Source: an uncultured Prevotella sp. (GTDB taxonomy: Bacteria > Bacteroidota > Bacteroidia > Bacteroidales > Bacteroidaceae). Taken from it: a stretch of 64,000 bases of DNA. A program made the position numbers and the translations under genes. Positions within the stretch are counted from its first letter, which is position 1. Each line of letters begins with the position of its first letter. Below the pieces are notes generated by a model, which saw nothing but the letters and a program-made list of their open reading frames with translations, was not told where the DNA came from and ran no database searches. Location of the stretch: the NCBI GenBank assembly GCA_934196725.1, contig CAKPWR010000002.1:1-64000 (forward strand). Reading direction: 5' to 3'. This document shows positions 41,979 through 50,900 of this stretch, in pieces.

Positions 41979-42716
41979 ATGGGCATATTGTATATCGTAC
42001 CTACTCCTGTTGGTAACATGGAGGACATGACAATGCGGGCCATCAGAGTCTTGAAAGAAGCTGATTTGGTGCTCGCGGAGGACACTCGAACATCGAGTGT
42101 CCTGCTTAAGCATTTCGATATTCGAAATCGATTAGTTGCGCATCATAAGTTTAATGAGCATGGCACTTCTGCTTCTATCGTTGAACGGTTGAAGGCTGGC
42201 GAAACCATCGCTCTTATCAGTGATGCTGGAACACCAGGCATCAGCGATCCGGGTTTCTATCTGGCTCGCGAGGCGGCAAAGGCGGGCATAACCGTGCAGA
42301 CTCTTCCGGGACCTACGGCTTGCATTCCTGCCATTGTGTCGTCGGGATTGCCTTGTGATAGATTCTGCTTCGAGGGATTCATTCCTCAGAAAAAGGGCAG
42401 ACAAACCTATCTGGAATCTCTCAAGGATGAAGTGCGAACGATGATATTCTATGAGTCACCTTATCGCGTTGTGAAAACCTTGCAGCAGTTTGCCGAGAAT
42501 TTCGGTGAAGACAGACTGGTGAGCTGTTGTCGGGAAATCTCAAAGATACATGAGGAAAGCGTAAGAGGAACCCTCGCTGAGGTCATCGCCCATTTTGAGG
42601 AGGTGGAGCCAAGAGGTGAGTTCGTCATCGTGCTGGCTGGTAAGGATCCTAAGCAATTAAAAGAGGAAATGAAGGAAAAAAAGCGAGAAGAACGTAGAAA
42701 AAGCATGAATCAGTAA
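41979..42716 (+). CDS. rsmI: 16S rRNA (cytidine-1402-2'-O)-methyltransferase RsmI
   Basis: A 245-residue SAM-dependent enzyme of the tetrapyrrole methylase fold that modifies C1402 in the decoding centre. The family start YIVPTPVGNMEDMTMRA, the motif LVLAEDTRTSSVLLKHF, ISDAGTPGISDPG and LPGPTACIPAIVSSGLP are all intact. A basic tail rich in Lys, Arg and Glu ends the protein. The start is fixed by the family N-terminus, which leaves almost no leader after the -7 box. It is divergent from tdk with 74 bp between. Confidence 0.96.
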   Translation: MGILYIVPTPVGNMEDMTMRAIRVLKEADLVLAEDTRTSSVLLKHFDIRNRLVAHHKFNEHGTSASIVERLKAGETIALISDAGTPGISDPGFYLAREAAKAGITVQTLPGPTACIPAIVSSGLPCDRFCFEGFIPQKKGRQTYLESLKDEVRTMIFYESPYRVVKTLQQFAENFGEDRLVSCCREISKIHEESVRGTLAEVIAHFEEVEPRGEFVIVLAGKDPKQLKEEMKEKKREERRKSMNQ

Positions 42717-42719
42717 ATA

Positions 42720-42840
42720 AATTCGTATTTGAATGTAATAAATACGGGTTTATAACGTAATAATATAATGAAGCGACAGCGTAATTACTATGTATCGAAG
42801 GCGTCTACACGCATTCAATTTAATAGTATAAATACGAATT
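42720..42840. repeat. Inverted repeat in front of the coiled-coil lipoprotein gene
   Basis: AATTCGTATTT (42720-42730) pairs perfectly with AAATACGAATT (42830-42840), and GAATG (42731-42735) with CATTC (42812-42816). A GCGT/ACGC hairpin lies inside. It spans most of the 149-bp gap and could fold in a leader RNA or act as a terminator for rsmI. Confidence 0.65.
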
Positions 42841-42865
42841 AATAAATCATATAAGGAGACAGATT

Positions 42866-43717
42866 ATGAAAAAGCTTTTAATGGTAGCTTGCGTAGCAGC
42901 GTTTTGCTTGACAAGCTGTAACAACGGTAAGAATGATGCTGCTGTTCAGAACACTGCTCAAGCAGATTCCCTTAATGGCATTATTGCCCAGAAGGACAGT
43001 GAAATTAACGATTTGATGGGTACCTTGAATGAGATAGAAGAAGGTTTCCAGCAGATTAGTGAGGCAGAACATCGCGTAAGTCTTGCTAAGGATGGCGAGG
43101 GAGTAAACAAGAAGCAGAAGCTCAAGGAAGATATCCAGTTTATCGCTAACCGCATGAAGCAGAACCGTGAACTCATTGCTAAGCTCCAGAAGCAGCTTGC
43201 TAATGGAACTTTGAAGGGAGACCAGCTTAAGAAGACCATCGAGGGATTGCAGAAGCAGTTGGAGGAGAAGGATGCTCAGCTCCAGTCTTTGCGTGAAGAA
43301 CTCGATAAGAAGGATATTCATATTGCTGCTCTCGATGAGACTGTAAATAACCTCAATACCAAGACCAGCCGTCTTACTGCTGAGAGCAACCAGAAGACTG
43401 AGGTAATCAATGCTCAGGATAAGCAGATTCATACTGCATGGTATGTATTCGGTACCAAGAAGGAGTTGAGGGACCAGCGTATCATTCAGGATGGTAAGGT
43501 AATGACTGGCAACTTCAACAAGAATTACTTCACTAAGGTGGATATTCGCAACCTCTCAGAGATTAAGTTGTACTCTAAGTCTGCTAAGTTGCTTACTACC
43601 CACCCATCAAGCAGCTACTCTTTGGTTCGTGATGCTAATAAGCAGTATACACTCCGCATCACCAACTCACAGATTTTCTGGAGCACCAGCAAGTATTTGG
43701 TTGTTTTGGTTAAGTAA
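42866..43717 (+). CDS. Coiled-coil lipoprotein (Cbp1-like adhesin family, tentative)
   Basis: A 283-residue lipoprotein: signal MKKLLMVACVAAFCLTSC with Cys18. Residues ~35-190 form a long coiled coil (IAQKDSEINDLMGTLNEIEEG, then LQKQLEEKDAQLQSLREELD). A C-terminal globular domain (WYVFGTKKELRDQRII, DIRNLSEIKLYS, SSYSLVRD) follows. This layout matches a Bacteroidota family that some annotation calls Cbp1 collagen-binding adhesin; I cannot confirm collagen binding. AAGGAGACAGATT just before the ATG is one of the few SD-like sites in the window. It is probably surface- or periplasm-facing. Confidence 0.82.
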   Translation: MKKLLMVACVAAFCLTSCNNGKNDAAVQNTAQADSLNGIIAQKDSEINDLMGTLNEIEEGFQQISEAEHRVSLAKDGEGVNKKQKLKEDIQFIANRMKQNRELIAKLQKQLANGTLKGDQLKKTIEGLQKQLEEKDAQLQSLREELDKKDIHIAALDETVNNLNTKTSRLTAESNQKTEVINAQDKQIHTAWYVFGTKKELRDQRIIQDGKVMTGNFNKNYFTKVDIRNLSEIKLYSKSAKLLTTHPSSSYSLVRDANKQYTLRITNSQIFWSTSKYLVVLVK

Positions 43718-43766
43718 TCAGCAGGAGATTAAGTAATAAACCGGAAATAGATGGAGAAAGAGTGTT

Positions 43767-44213
43767 CTATCTCTTTCTTGCAAAGAATTCTTGCATGAGT
43801 GCCCGGCACTCATCTTCCAGTACGCCCGATGTAACTGTAGTCTTAGGATGCAGTGCATCGGGCGCATATTTTGTATACCCCCTCTTCTCGTCACTGGCTC
43901 CGTATACCACCCGGCTAATCTGTGCCCATCCCAATGCTCCGGCGCACATGACGCAAGGTTCTACGGTAACATAGAGCGTGCAATCCTTCAGATATTTCCC
44001 GCCCAGCATGTTGGCACCCGATGTGATGGCTTGCATCTCGGCGTGGGCTGTGACATCAGTCAGCATCTCGGTAAGATTGTGGGCACGGGATATGATTCGG
44101 TCCTTGCATACGATGATGGCGCCCACCGGTATTTCGTCTTCATCAAATGCTGCTTGCGCCTCTATCAGAGCACGGCGCATGTATGCTTCGTCTTTTTTCT
44201 TGATATCTTCCAT
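43767..44213 (-). CDS. tadA: tRNA-specific adenosine deaminase TadA
   Basis: A 148-residue zinc deaminase that converts A34 to inosine in tRNA-Arg(ACG). The active-site motif is HAEMQAI, with PCVMCAGAL supplying the two zinc cysteines. The C-terminal HPKTTVTSGVLEDECRALMQEFF is typical. A -7 box on the minus strand (44232-44225) ends 11 bp before the ATG, so the leader is only a few nucleotides. Its 3' end overlaps an AGAAAGAG/CTCTTTCT hairpin shared with the convergent lipoprotein gene. Confidence 0.96.
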   Translation of the reverse strand: MEDIKKKDEAYMRRALIEAQAAFDEDEIPVGAIIVCKDRIISRAHNLTEMLTDVTAHAEMQAITSGANMLGGKYLKDCTLYVTVEPCVMCAGALGWAQISRVVYGASDEKRGYTKYAPDALHPKTTVTSGVLEDECRALMQEFFARKR

Positions 44214-44224
44214 TGTTTTTAGTG

Positions 44225-44232
44225 CAAAATTA
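44225..44232 (-). promoter_or_regulatory. -7 promoter box of tadA
   Basis: Reads TAATTTTG on the minus strand. It lies 11 bp from the tadA ATG, implying a very short leader. Confidence 0.55.
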
Positions 44233-44242
44233 CATAAAAAAG

Positions 44243-44273
44243 TTTGAAGTGTGAACTATTTTTATTATTTTTG
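44243..44273 (+). promoter_or_regulatory. Promoter of the yraN-birA region
   Basis: TTTG (44243-44246) and TATTTTTG (44266-44273) are 19 bp apart. CAAGG follows. The leader is about 37 nt. Confidence 0.65.
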
Positions 44274-44316
44274 CAAGGGAAAAGTATCTTTTGATACAAA
44301 ATAAAGGAAATAGACT

Positions 44317-44694
44317 ATGGCAGAACATAATGAATTAGGCAAATGGGGAGAAGACGAGGCAGCTCTTTACCTTGAGTCAGAAGGCTATGTTGTCATCGGC
44401 CGTGACTGGAAGATAGGCAAGAGAGATCTGGATATCCTTGCTGTTTCGCCGGATGGAGAAACCTTGGTAGTGGTAGAGGTGAAGACCCGTTCGGGTGATG
44501 AATACCAACAGCCAGAGGAGGCCGTTGACGGCAGAAAAATGCGCAATCTGGCAATAGCCGCCAATGCTTATGTCAAGGAGCATCAGGTGGATAAGGAACT
44601 GCGCTTCGATATCATATCTGTCGTAGGTGTAGGGCATCAGGTGAAGCGACTCGAACATCTCAAGGATGCCTTCAATCCGATGCTGATATTATAA
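44317..44694 (+). CDS. YraN/UPF0102 family nuclease-fold protein
   Basis: A 125-residue protein of the small PD-(D/E)XK-fold family. Conserved: GKWGEDEAALYLESEGY at the N-terminus, KRDLDILAV (Asp), VVVEVKTRSG (ExK) and the LRFDIISV segment. Homologues sit near RNase HII and tRNA genes and may process recombination intermediates; the function is unproven. It lies 54 bp before birA on the same strand. Confidence 0.93.
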   Translation: MAEHNELGKWGEDEAALYLESEGYVVIGRDWKIGKRDLDILAVSPDGETLVVVEVKTRSGDEYQQPEEAVDGRKMRNLAIAANAYVKEHQVDKELRFDIISVVGVGHQVKRLEHLKDAFNPMLIL

Positions 44695-44748
44695 TCAATT
44701 CATGTAATGTATGCTGTTGCTGGTACATTATATATATAAGAAGATAAA

Positions 44749-45486
44749 ATGGAAAAGAAGATAATACGATTAAAGGAGGTGGATTCTACTAATCGCTTCC
44801 TGAAGGATTTGGATTCATACGATGAGACTGCACTCACCATAGCCGTGGCAGATTATCAGACTGCAGGCAGAGGACAGGGCACGCATACCTGGGAGAGCGA
44901 AGAGGGCAAGAACCTTTTGTTCAGCATGCTGGCTTGCCCTGTATGGGTGCCGGTTCGTCAGCAGTTCCTGCTTTCTGAGGTAGGAGCACTTGCCATCAAG
45001 GATGCCTTGGATACCTATGCTGAAGAATTTACACTGAAGTGGCCTAACGACGTGTATTGGAACGACAGGAAGATTAGTGGTACGCTGATAGAAACTTCTA
45101 TCGATTCCAGGGGCATCAAGCGTTGCATCTTCGGTATTGGCATCAATGTCAATCAGATGGAATTCAAGAGTGATGCTCCAAATCCTGTGTCCCTGGCTCA
45201 GATTCTTGGGCATGAGGTGGATAGGGAAGAGGTGCTGCAGAAGGTAATTGAGGCTTTTTGCAGATACTATGAACTTCTGCGCCGTGCCGACTATATGGAT
45301 GTATCGGGCATCTACCATCTTTCGCTCTACCGTCGCAAGGGATATCATTGGTACGAGGATGCTGATGGCAAATTCGAGGGAGCCTTCGTTGAGGTAGAGG
45401 ATGATGGTCATCTTGTCCTTCATGACAAGAAAGGAGTTATCCGCTCGTATGCATTCGGTGAAATCAAGTTTCTGATAAATACTTAA
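44749..45486 (+). CDS. birA: Biotin--[acetyl-CoA-carboxylase] ligase, monofunctional
   Basis: A 245-residue enzyme that attaches biotin to carboxylase carrier domains. The biotin-loop equivalent is TAGRGQGTHTWES, followed by LKWPNDVYW and KISGTLIETS, with GIGINVNQ in the core. The N-terminal DNA-binding domain of E. coli BirA is absent, so it should not act as a repressor. A short C-terminal SH3-like domain ends the protein (VEVEDDGHLVLHDKKG). Confidence 0.94.
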   Translation: MEKKIIRLKEVDSTNRFLKDLDSYDETALTIAVADYQTAGRGQGTHTWESEEGKNLLFSMLACPVWVPVRQQFLLSEVGALAIKDALDTYAEEFTLKWPNDVYWNDRKISGTLIETSIDSRGIKRCIFGIGINVNQMEFKSDAPNPVSLAQILGHEVDREEVLQKVIEAFCRYYELLRRADYMDVSGIYHLSLYRRKGYHWYEDADGKFEGAFVEVEDDGHLVLHDKKGVIRSYAFGEIKFLINT

Positions 45487-45495
45487 TCCCTTAAG

Positions 45496-45523
45496 TAAAC
45501 ATTAAACAATAAACATTAAACAC
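45496..45523. repeat. Four TAAACAN heptamers in front of pyrH
   Basis: TAAACAT, TAAACAA, TAAACAT and TAAACAC follow without gaps, ending 7 bp before the pyrH ATG. The tract fills most of the birA-pyrH gap and probably forms the pyrH translation-start region. Confidence 0.88.
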
Positions 45524-45530
45524 TATATTT

Positions 45531-46241
45531 ATGGCAAAGTTTAAAAGAATTCTTTTGAAGTTGAGCGGTGAGAGCTTGATGGGTAAGCAGAGCTTCGGTA
45601 TCGATCCTGAGCGTTTGAGTGATTATGCTAAGCAGATCAAGGAAGTCCATGAGATGGGCGTTCAGATAGGCATCGTTATCGGTGGTGGTAATATCTTCCG
45701 TGGATTGAGTGGAAGCCAGAAGGGTTTCGACCGTGTGAAGGGTGACCAGATGGGCATGTGTGCTACTGTCATCAACTCTCTTGCTTTGAGTAGTGCGCTC
45801 GGAGCTTTGGGCGTCAAGAACAAGGTGCTCACAGCTATCCGCATGGAACCTATTGGTGAGTTCTATACCAAGTGGAAGGCTATCGAGGCTATGGAGGATG
45901 GCTATATTTGCATCTTCTCTGCCGGTACTGGCAGTCCTTACTTCACTACCGATACCGGATCATCTCTCCGCGGTATCGAGATTGAGGCTGATGTCATGTT
46001 GAAGGGTACCCGTGTGGATGGTATCTATACTGCAGACCCAGAGAAGGATCCTACCGCAACTAAGTTCAGCGATATTACATACGATGAGATTTATACTAAG
46101 GGCTTGAAGGTTATGGACCTGACAGCTACTACCATGTGCAAGGAGAACAACCTTCCTATCTACGTATTCAATATGGATGTAGTAGGTAACTTGAAGAAGG
46201 TGATGGACGGTGAAGAGATTGGTACGCTTGTACACAATTGA
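45531..46241 (+). CDS. pyrH: UMP kinase
   Basis: A 236-residue amino-acid-kinase-fold enzyme that phosphorylates UMP to UDP. KRILLKLSGESLMG at the N-terminus, IGIVIGGGNIFRG, GTGSPYFTTDTGSSLRG and DGIYTADPEKDPTA are the family motifs. The start codon lies 7 bp after a TAAACAN heptamer tract. A terminator at 46266-46300 ends the unit. Confidence 0.97.
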   Translation: MAKFKRILLKLSGESLMGKQSFGIDPERLSDYAKQIKEVHEMGVQIGIVIGGGNIFRGLSGSQKGFDRVKGDQMGMCATVINSLALSSALGALGVKNKVLTAIRMEPIGEFYTKWKAIEAMEDGYICIFSAGTGSPYFTTDTGSSLRGIEIEADVMLKGTRVDGIYTADPEKDPTATKFSDITYDEIYTKGLKVMDLTATTMCKENNLPIYVFNMDVVGNLKKVMDGEEIGTLVHN

Positions 46242-46265
46242 TTTGCCTGAGACCCTGTAAACGAT

Positions 46266-46303
46266 AAAAGGCTTACTTCCCAATCAGGAGTAAGCCTTTT
46301 GTT
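46266..46303. terminator. Bidirectional terminator between pyrH and pssA
   Basis: AAAAGGCTTACT (46266-46277) pairs with AGTAAGCCTTTT (46289-46300). It sits between convergent genes. Confidence 0.88.
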
Positions 46304-46320
46304 TTATCTGATTTAATCCT

Positions 46321-47049
46321 TTATTTCTTTCTCATAAACATGATTCCTGAGAGGAGGACATACATCAGGATGATGATCCACCAGCCCTGCAGGAAGCCTC
46401 GTGCGCCCTCGTCTGCTACCGAGAGGGCAAGAATTGCTACGGCAAAGCCTGCGAAACCATATTTCACCTCATTGCCCTTGAACGACCACTGCTTGAACTT
46501 CAGGGCAAACAATGGCATTTCGCATACCAGCAGGTAGCTGGTGATGAGAATAAGAGCCAGGACGAGATATACCGACCAGCTCTGGTTGGTGAGCCAGGCA
46601 GGATTGAATACTACCAACGAACCCCAGAACAGGGCATTGGCTGGAGTTGGAACCCCGATGAATGAGGTGGTCTGGCGCTCATCAAGATTAAACTTTGCCA
46701 GTCTCAATGCCGAGAAGGCTGCGATGATGAAGGCTGCATAAGGCAGCCATGGACGCATCGGCTCCAGAAACTCAGGATATTCCATCACCTGGAGATGAGA
46801 GAATACGATGGTGGCAGGTGCCACGCCGAAGGTTACGTCATCAGCCAGTGAATCCAGCTCCTTTCCGATAGGCGATGAAACGTGCAGCAAGCGTGCGCTC
46901 ATACCGTCGAAGAAGTCGAATGTGGCTCCAATGATTATCCACAACAAAGCCATCTCTGGATTTCCACCGAAGGCAAACGATGTAGCTATGCAGCCTGATA
47001 TCAGGTTGCAGCATGTTATCGTGTTAGGGATATGTTTCTTAATGCTCAT
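46321..47049 (-). CDS. pssA: CDP-diacylglycerol--serine O-phosphatidyltransferase
   Basis: A 242-residue membrane enzyme making phosphatidylserine. The CDP-alcohol transferase motif DG-x2-AR-x8-G-x3-D-x3-D is intact (FDGMSAR, then GKELDSLAD). About seven hydrophobic segments follow. It lies 3 bp after psd on the same strand, so the two enzymes of phosphatidylethanolamine synthesis form one operon. Confidence 0.96.
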   Translation of the reverse strand: MSIKKHIPNTITCCNLISGCIATSFAFGGNPEMALLWIIIGATFDFFDGMSARLLHVSSPIGKELDSLADDVTFGVAPATIVFSHLQVMEYPEFLEPMRPWLPYAAFIIAAFSALRLAKFNLDERQTTSFIGVPTPANALFWGSLVVFNPAWLTNQSWSVYLVLALILITSYLLVCEMPLFALKFKQWSFKGNEVKYGFAGFAVAILALSVADEGARGFLQGWWIIILMYVLLSGIMFMRKK

Positions 47050-47052
47050 TTT

Positions 47053-47745
47053 TTATTTCAATTTTGCAATGATGGTTTGGTCACCCGTGGTAGACTGTCC
47101 CATCTTCACACATACTTCTGTTCCGAGAGGCAGGTAAACATCCACGCGTGAACCCAGTTTGATAAAGCCAAGGTGCTCGTCGATATAGCACTCTTCGCCT
47201 TCCTTTGCATAAGTTACGATACGGCGCGCTACGGCACCGGCAATCTGACGGCACAATACATCTACGCCCTCAGGGGTAGTGATCATGACGTCGGCATGCT
47301 CGTTTTCCTCACTTGCCTTAGGCAGCCAAGCCTTGTGGTAATTGCCATCCACATGCTTTACGAATTTCACCTTTCCGTCTACCGGGAACCAGTTGGCATG
47401 TACGTTCCAGAGGCTCATGAAGATGGAAATCATCAATCGTTTGTCATTAAAGTATGGCGCATTATCTACTTCTTCTATTACCACAATCTTGCCATCGGCA
47501 GGAGCTACGACGAGCTTCTCTGTATCCTCTACGTTCAGGTAGCGGATAGGGCAGCGATAGAAATTGAGCACGATGCAGTAAACCACACCGAAGACAACCA
47601 GGAAAATCCAGAAAGGAATTTTGGTGTCAAAAGCTCCCCATAATATCGCCGCAATGGCTACTAGTGCAATCGCTCCACCCACCAGCTGGTCGGTGCCTTC
47701 GCGATGCAATCTTATCTTTTTCAGTTTCTTTATTTTTTGTCCCAT
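47053..47745 (-). CDS. psd: Phosphatidylserine decarboxylase proenzyme
   Basis: A 230-residue protein of the short (archaeal-type) PSD group that decarboxylates phosphatidylserine to phosphatidylethanolamine. The self-cleavage site is LGSR ([13 protein letters not shown]), where Ser becomes the pyruvoyl group. Two N-terminal membrane segments (about 20-58) anchor it. It is first in the psd-pssA operon, 25 bp after a minus-strand -7 box (47778-47771). Confidence 0.96.
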   Translation of the reverse strand: MGQKIKKLKKIRLHREGTDQLVGGAIALVAIAAILWGAFDTKIPFWIFLVVFGVVYCIVLNFYRCPIRYLNVEDTEKLVVAPADGKIVVIEEVDNAPYFNDKRLMISIFMSLWNVHANWFPVDGKVKFVKHVDGNYHKAWLPKASEENEHADVMITTPEGVDVLCRQIAGAVARRIVTYAKEGEECYIDEHLGFIKLGSRVDVYLPLGTEVCVKMGQSTTGDQTIIAKLK

Positions 47746-47770
47746 AAGGTAGGATTAAGTTTTTATTGTG

Positions 47771-47778
47771 CAAAGGTA
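47771..47778 (-). promoter_or_regulatory. -7 promoter box of psd-pssA
   Basis: Reads TACCTTTG on the minus strand and is followed by CAC. Confidence 0.65.
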
Positions 47779-47849
47779 CTGTATTTTTGTCGTTTTAGCA
47801 AATTTTTTGGGCGTTTCTTTTATGTTTTTCAACTTTTTCTCTTTTTTCT

Positions 47850-47880
47850 TTTGGAATATCAACTTTTAGCCGTAACTTTG
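47850..47880 (+). promoter_or_regulatory. Promoter of dnaE
   Basis: TTTG (47850-47853) and TAACTTTG (47873-47880) are 19 bp apart. The leader is about 22 nt. Confidence 0.7.
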
Positions 47881-47909
47881 GACTCAAATTTTGAAATAAA
47901 AAACATATA

Positions 47910-50900
47910 ATGGAAGATTTTGTTCATTTACATGTGCATACGCAGTATTCCATCCTCGACGGTCAGTCTAAAATTCCGCATCTGGTAGACAAGGCCATCA
48001 AGGATGGCATGAAAGGTATGGCAGTTACCGACCATGGTGTGATGTTCGGTATTAAGGAACTCACGGATTATTGCGCCAAGGTGAACAAGGATCGCAAGAA
48101 AGAGGGACTGGAGCCGTTCAAGCCTATTATCGGCTGTGAGATGTATGTGGCTCGACGCAGAAAGGAAGACCGTGAGAAGGACAAGGGCGATATGAGTGGT
48201 TACCACCTCATCGTGCTTGCCAAAAACTATAATGGATACAAGAACCTCATCCAGCTGGTAAGTAATGCGTGGGTGGATGGATATTATATGCGTCCTCGAA
48301 CCGACCGTGCCGACCTCGAGAAATATCACGAGGATCTGATTGTCTGTTCGGCATGTATTGCGGGCGAGGTACCTGCCAAAATTCTGAAGGGAGACATCGA
48401 AGGAGCCCGTGAGGCTTGCGAATGGTATCATAATCTCTTTGGCGATGACTACTATCTGGAGCTTCAGCGCCATGAGGTGAAGGAACCGCTTCCTTTTCTC
48501 GCCAACCGTGAGGCTTTCCAGCTGCAGCAGAAAGCCAACAAGGTGCTCATCGAGATGGCTAAGGAATATGGCATCAAGCTCGTCTGCACCAACGACTGCC
48601 ACTTCGAGGACAAGGAGACGGCTGAGGCTCACGACCACCTGCTCTGTATAGCTACAGGTAAGGACCTTGATGATCCTAACCGTATGCGATATTCCAAGCA
48701 GGAGTGGTTCAAGACCCGTCAGGAGATGAATGATATCTTCTCGGATGTTCCCGAGGCGCTGTCTAATACCCTGGAGGTGCTGGACAAGGTGGAAATCTAT
48801 AGCATCGACCACGGTCCTATCATGCCTTTCTTCCCGATTCCTGAGAGTTTCGGTACCGAGGAGCAGTTGCGTGAGAAGGTGTCTGAGGAAGATCTCTACA
48901 AGGAATTCACAAGCGATGAGAATGGACAGAATCAGTTGTCGTCTGAGGAAGGTCAGAAGGTGATCGACCGTCTGGGTGGCTACGACAAGATATACCGTAT
49001 CAAGTTTGAGGCTGAGTATCTGCGCCATCTTGCCTACGAGGGAGCCAAGAAGCTCTATGGCGATCCGTTGCCGGAGAATGTAGACGAGCATGTGAACTTC
49101 GAGCTCCACGTGATGAAGACCATGGGTTTCCCTGGCTACTTCCTCATCGTGTCCGACTTCATCAGGGCGGCTCGTGAGGAGCTGGGCGTAATGGTGGGTC
49201 CGGGCCGTGGTTCTGCGGCAGGTTCTGTGGTGGCTTACTGCTTGGGCATTACAAAGATTGACCCTTTGAAGTATGACCTCCTGTTTGAGCGTTTCCTGAA
49301 CCCGGACCGTGTCAACCTGCCTGATATCGATACCGACTTCGATGATGATGGTCGAGGTAAGGTGTTGAGATGGGTTATGGATAAGTATGGGCATGAGAAC
49401 TGTGCCCACATCATTACATACGGTTCGATGGCAACGAAGAACTCCATCAAGGATGTTGCCCGCGTAGAGAAACTGCCGCTCGACAAGGCTAATGCGCTCT
49501 GCAGGGCGATTCCCGACCGTTTGCCTGATGGTGCGAAGATGAATCTTCCCAATGCCATCAAGTATACACCGGAGCTGAGAGAGGCTGAGTTTTCTACCGA
49601 TCCCCGTGAGAGCAATACCATCAAGTATGCCAAGATGCTGGAGGGTACCATCCGCGGTACGGGTATCCACGCCTGCGGATTCATCATCTGTCGAGACCCT
49701 ATCAGCAACTGGGTTCCTGTATCTACTGCCGATGACCCTGATTTCCCGGGATTGAAGACGGCAGTAACCCAATACGACGGTCACGTCATCGAGACTACCG
49801 GACTCATCAAGATGGACTTCCTGGGCTTGAAGACCCTCTCCGAGATGAAGGAGGCTTGCAAGGTTATCAAGCAGACTACGGGCGACATCGTAGACCTTGA
49901 TACCATCCCTATCGATGATGAGCTGACCTATCAGCTCTACCAGCGCGGACAGACCATCGGAACCTTCCAGTTTGAGTCGCCTGGTATGCAGAAGTATCTC
50001 CGCGAGCTGAAGCCTACGGTGTTTGAGGACCTCATCGCCATGAATGCCCTCTACCGTCCGGGCCCTATGGACTATATCCCAGACTTCATTGCCCGTAAGA
50101 ACGGTAAGCAGGCTATCACCTACGATATACCTTGCATGGAGAAGTATCTGAAGGATACCTACGGCATTACGGTCTATCAGGAGCAGGTGATGCTTCTCTC
50201 CCGTCAGCTGGCCAGCTTCACCCGAGGTGAGTCTGATGCCCTCCGTAAGGCGATGGGTAAGAAGAAGAAGGCCATCGTAGATGCGATGAAGCCGAAGTTC
50301 ATCAAGCAGGGACAGGAGAACGGACATGACCCGAAGGTATTGGAGAAGATCTGGGGAGACTGGGAGAAGTTTGCTTCCTACGCCTTCAACAAGTCGCATG
50401 CCACCTGCTATTCGTGGGTAGCTTATCAGACGGCTTATCTCAAGGCTCATTATCCTGCTGAATACATGGCTGCGCTGATGACCCGCCGCTTTGCGCAGAT
50501 TACCGAAATCACCAAGCTGATGGAGGAGTGCCAGTCGATGGGCATCAAGACGCTGGGACCTGATGTGAACGAGAGTTACCGTGCCTTCGGTGTGAACGAG
50601 CATGGCGAAATCCGATTCGGTCTTTCTGCCATCAAGGGTATGGGAGCACCGGCTGCCGATGCCATCGTGGCTGAAAGGCAGAAGAACGGTCCTTACAAGA
50701 CTATCTTTGATTTTGCAGAGCGTGTAGACTTCTCCAGCGTAAACCGCAAGGCTTTTGAAACCCTGGCATTGAGTGGAGGTTTTGACAGTTTCGGCATCCG
50801 CAGAGAGCAGTTCTTCGGCAAGAACAGCAAGGGCGAGACCTTCCTCGATACATTGGTGCGTTATGGTCAGCTCTTCCAGCGCGAGCAGCAGGAGGCGGCA

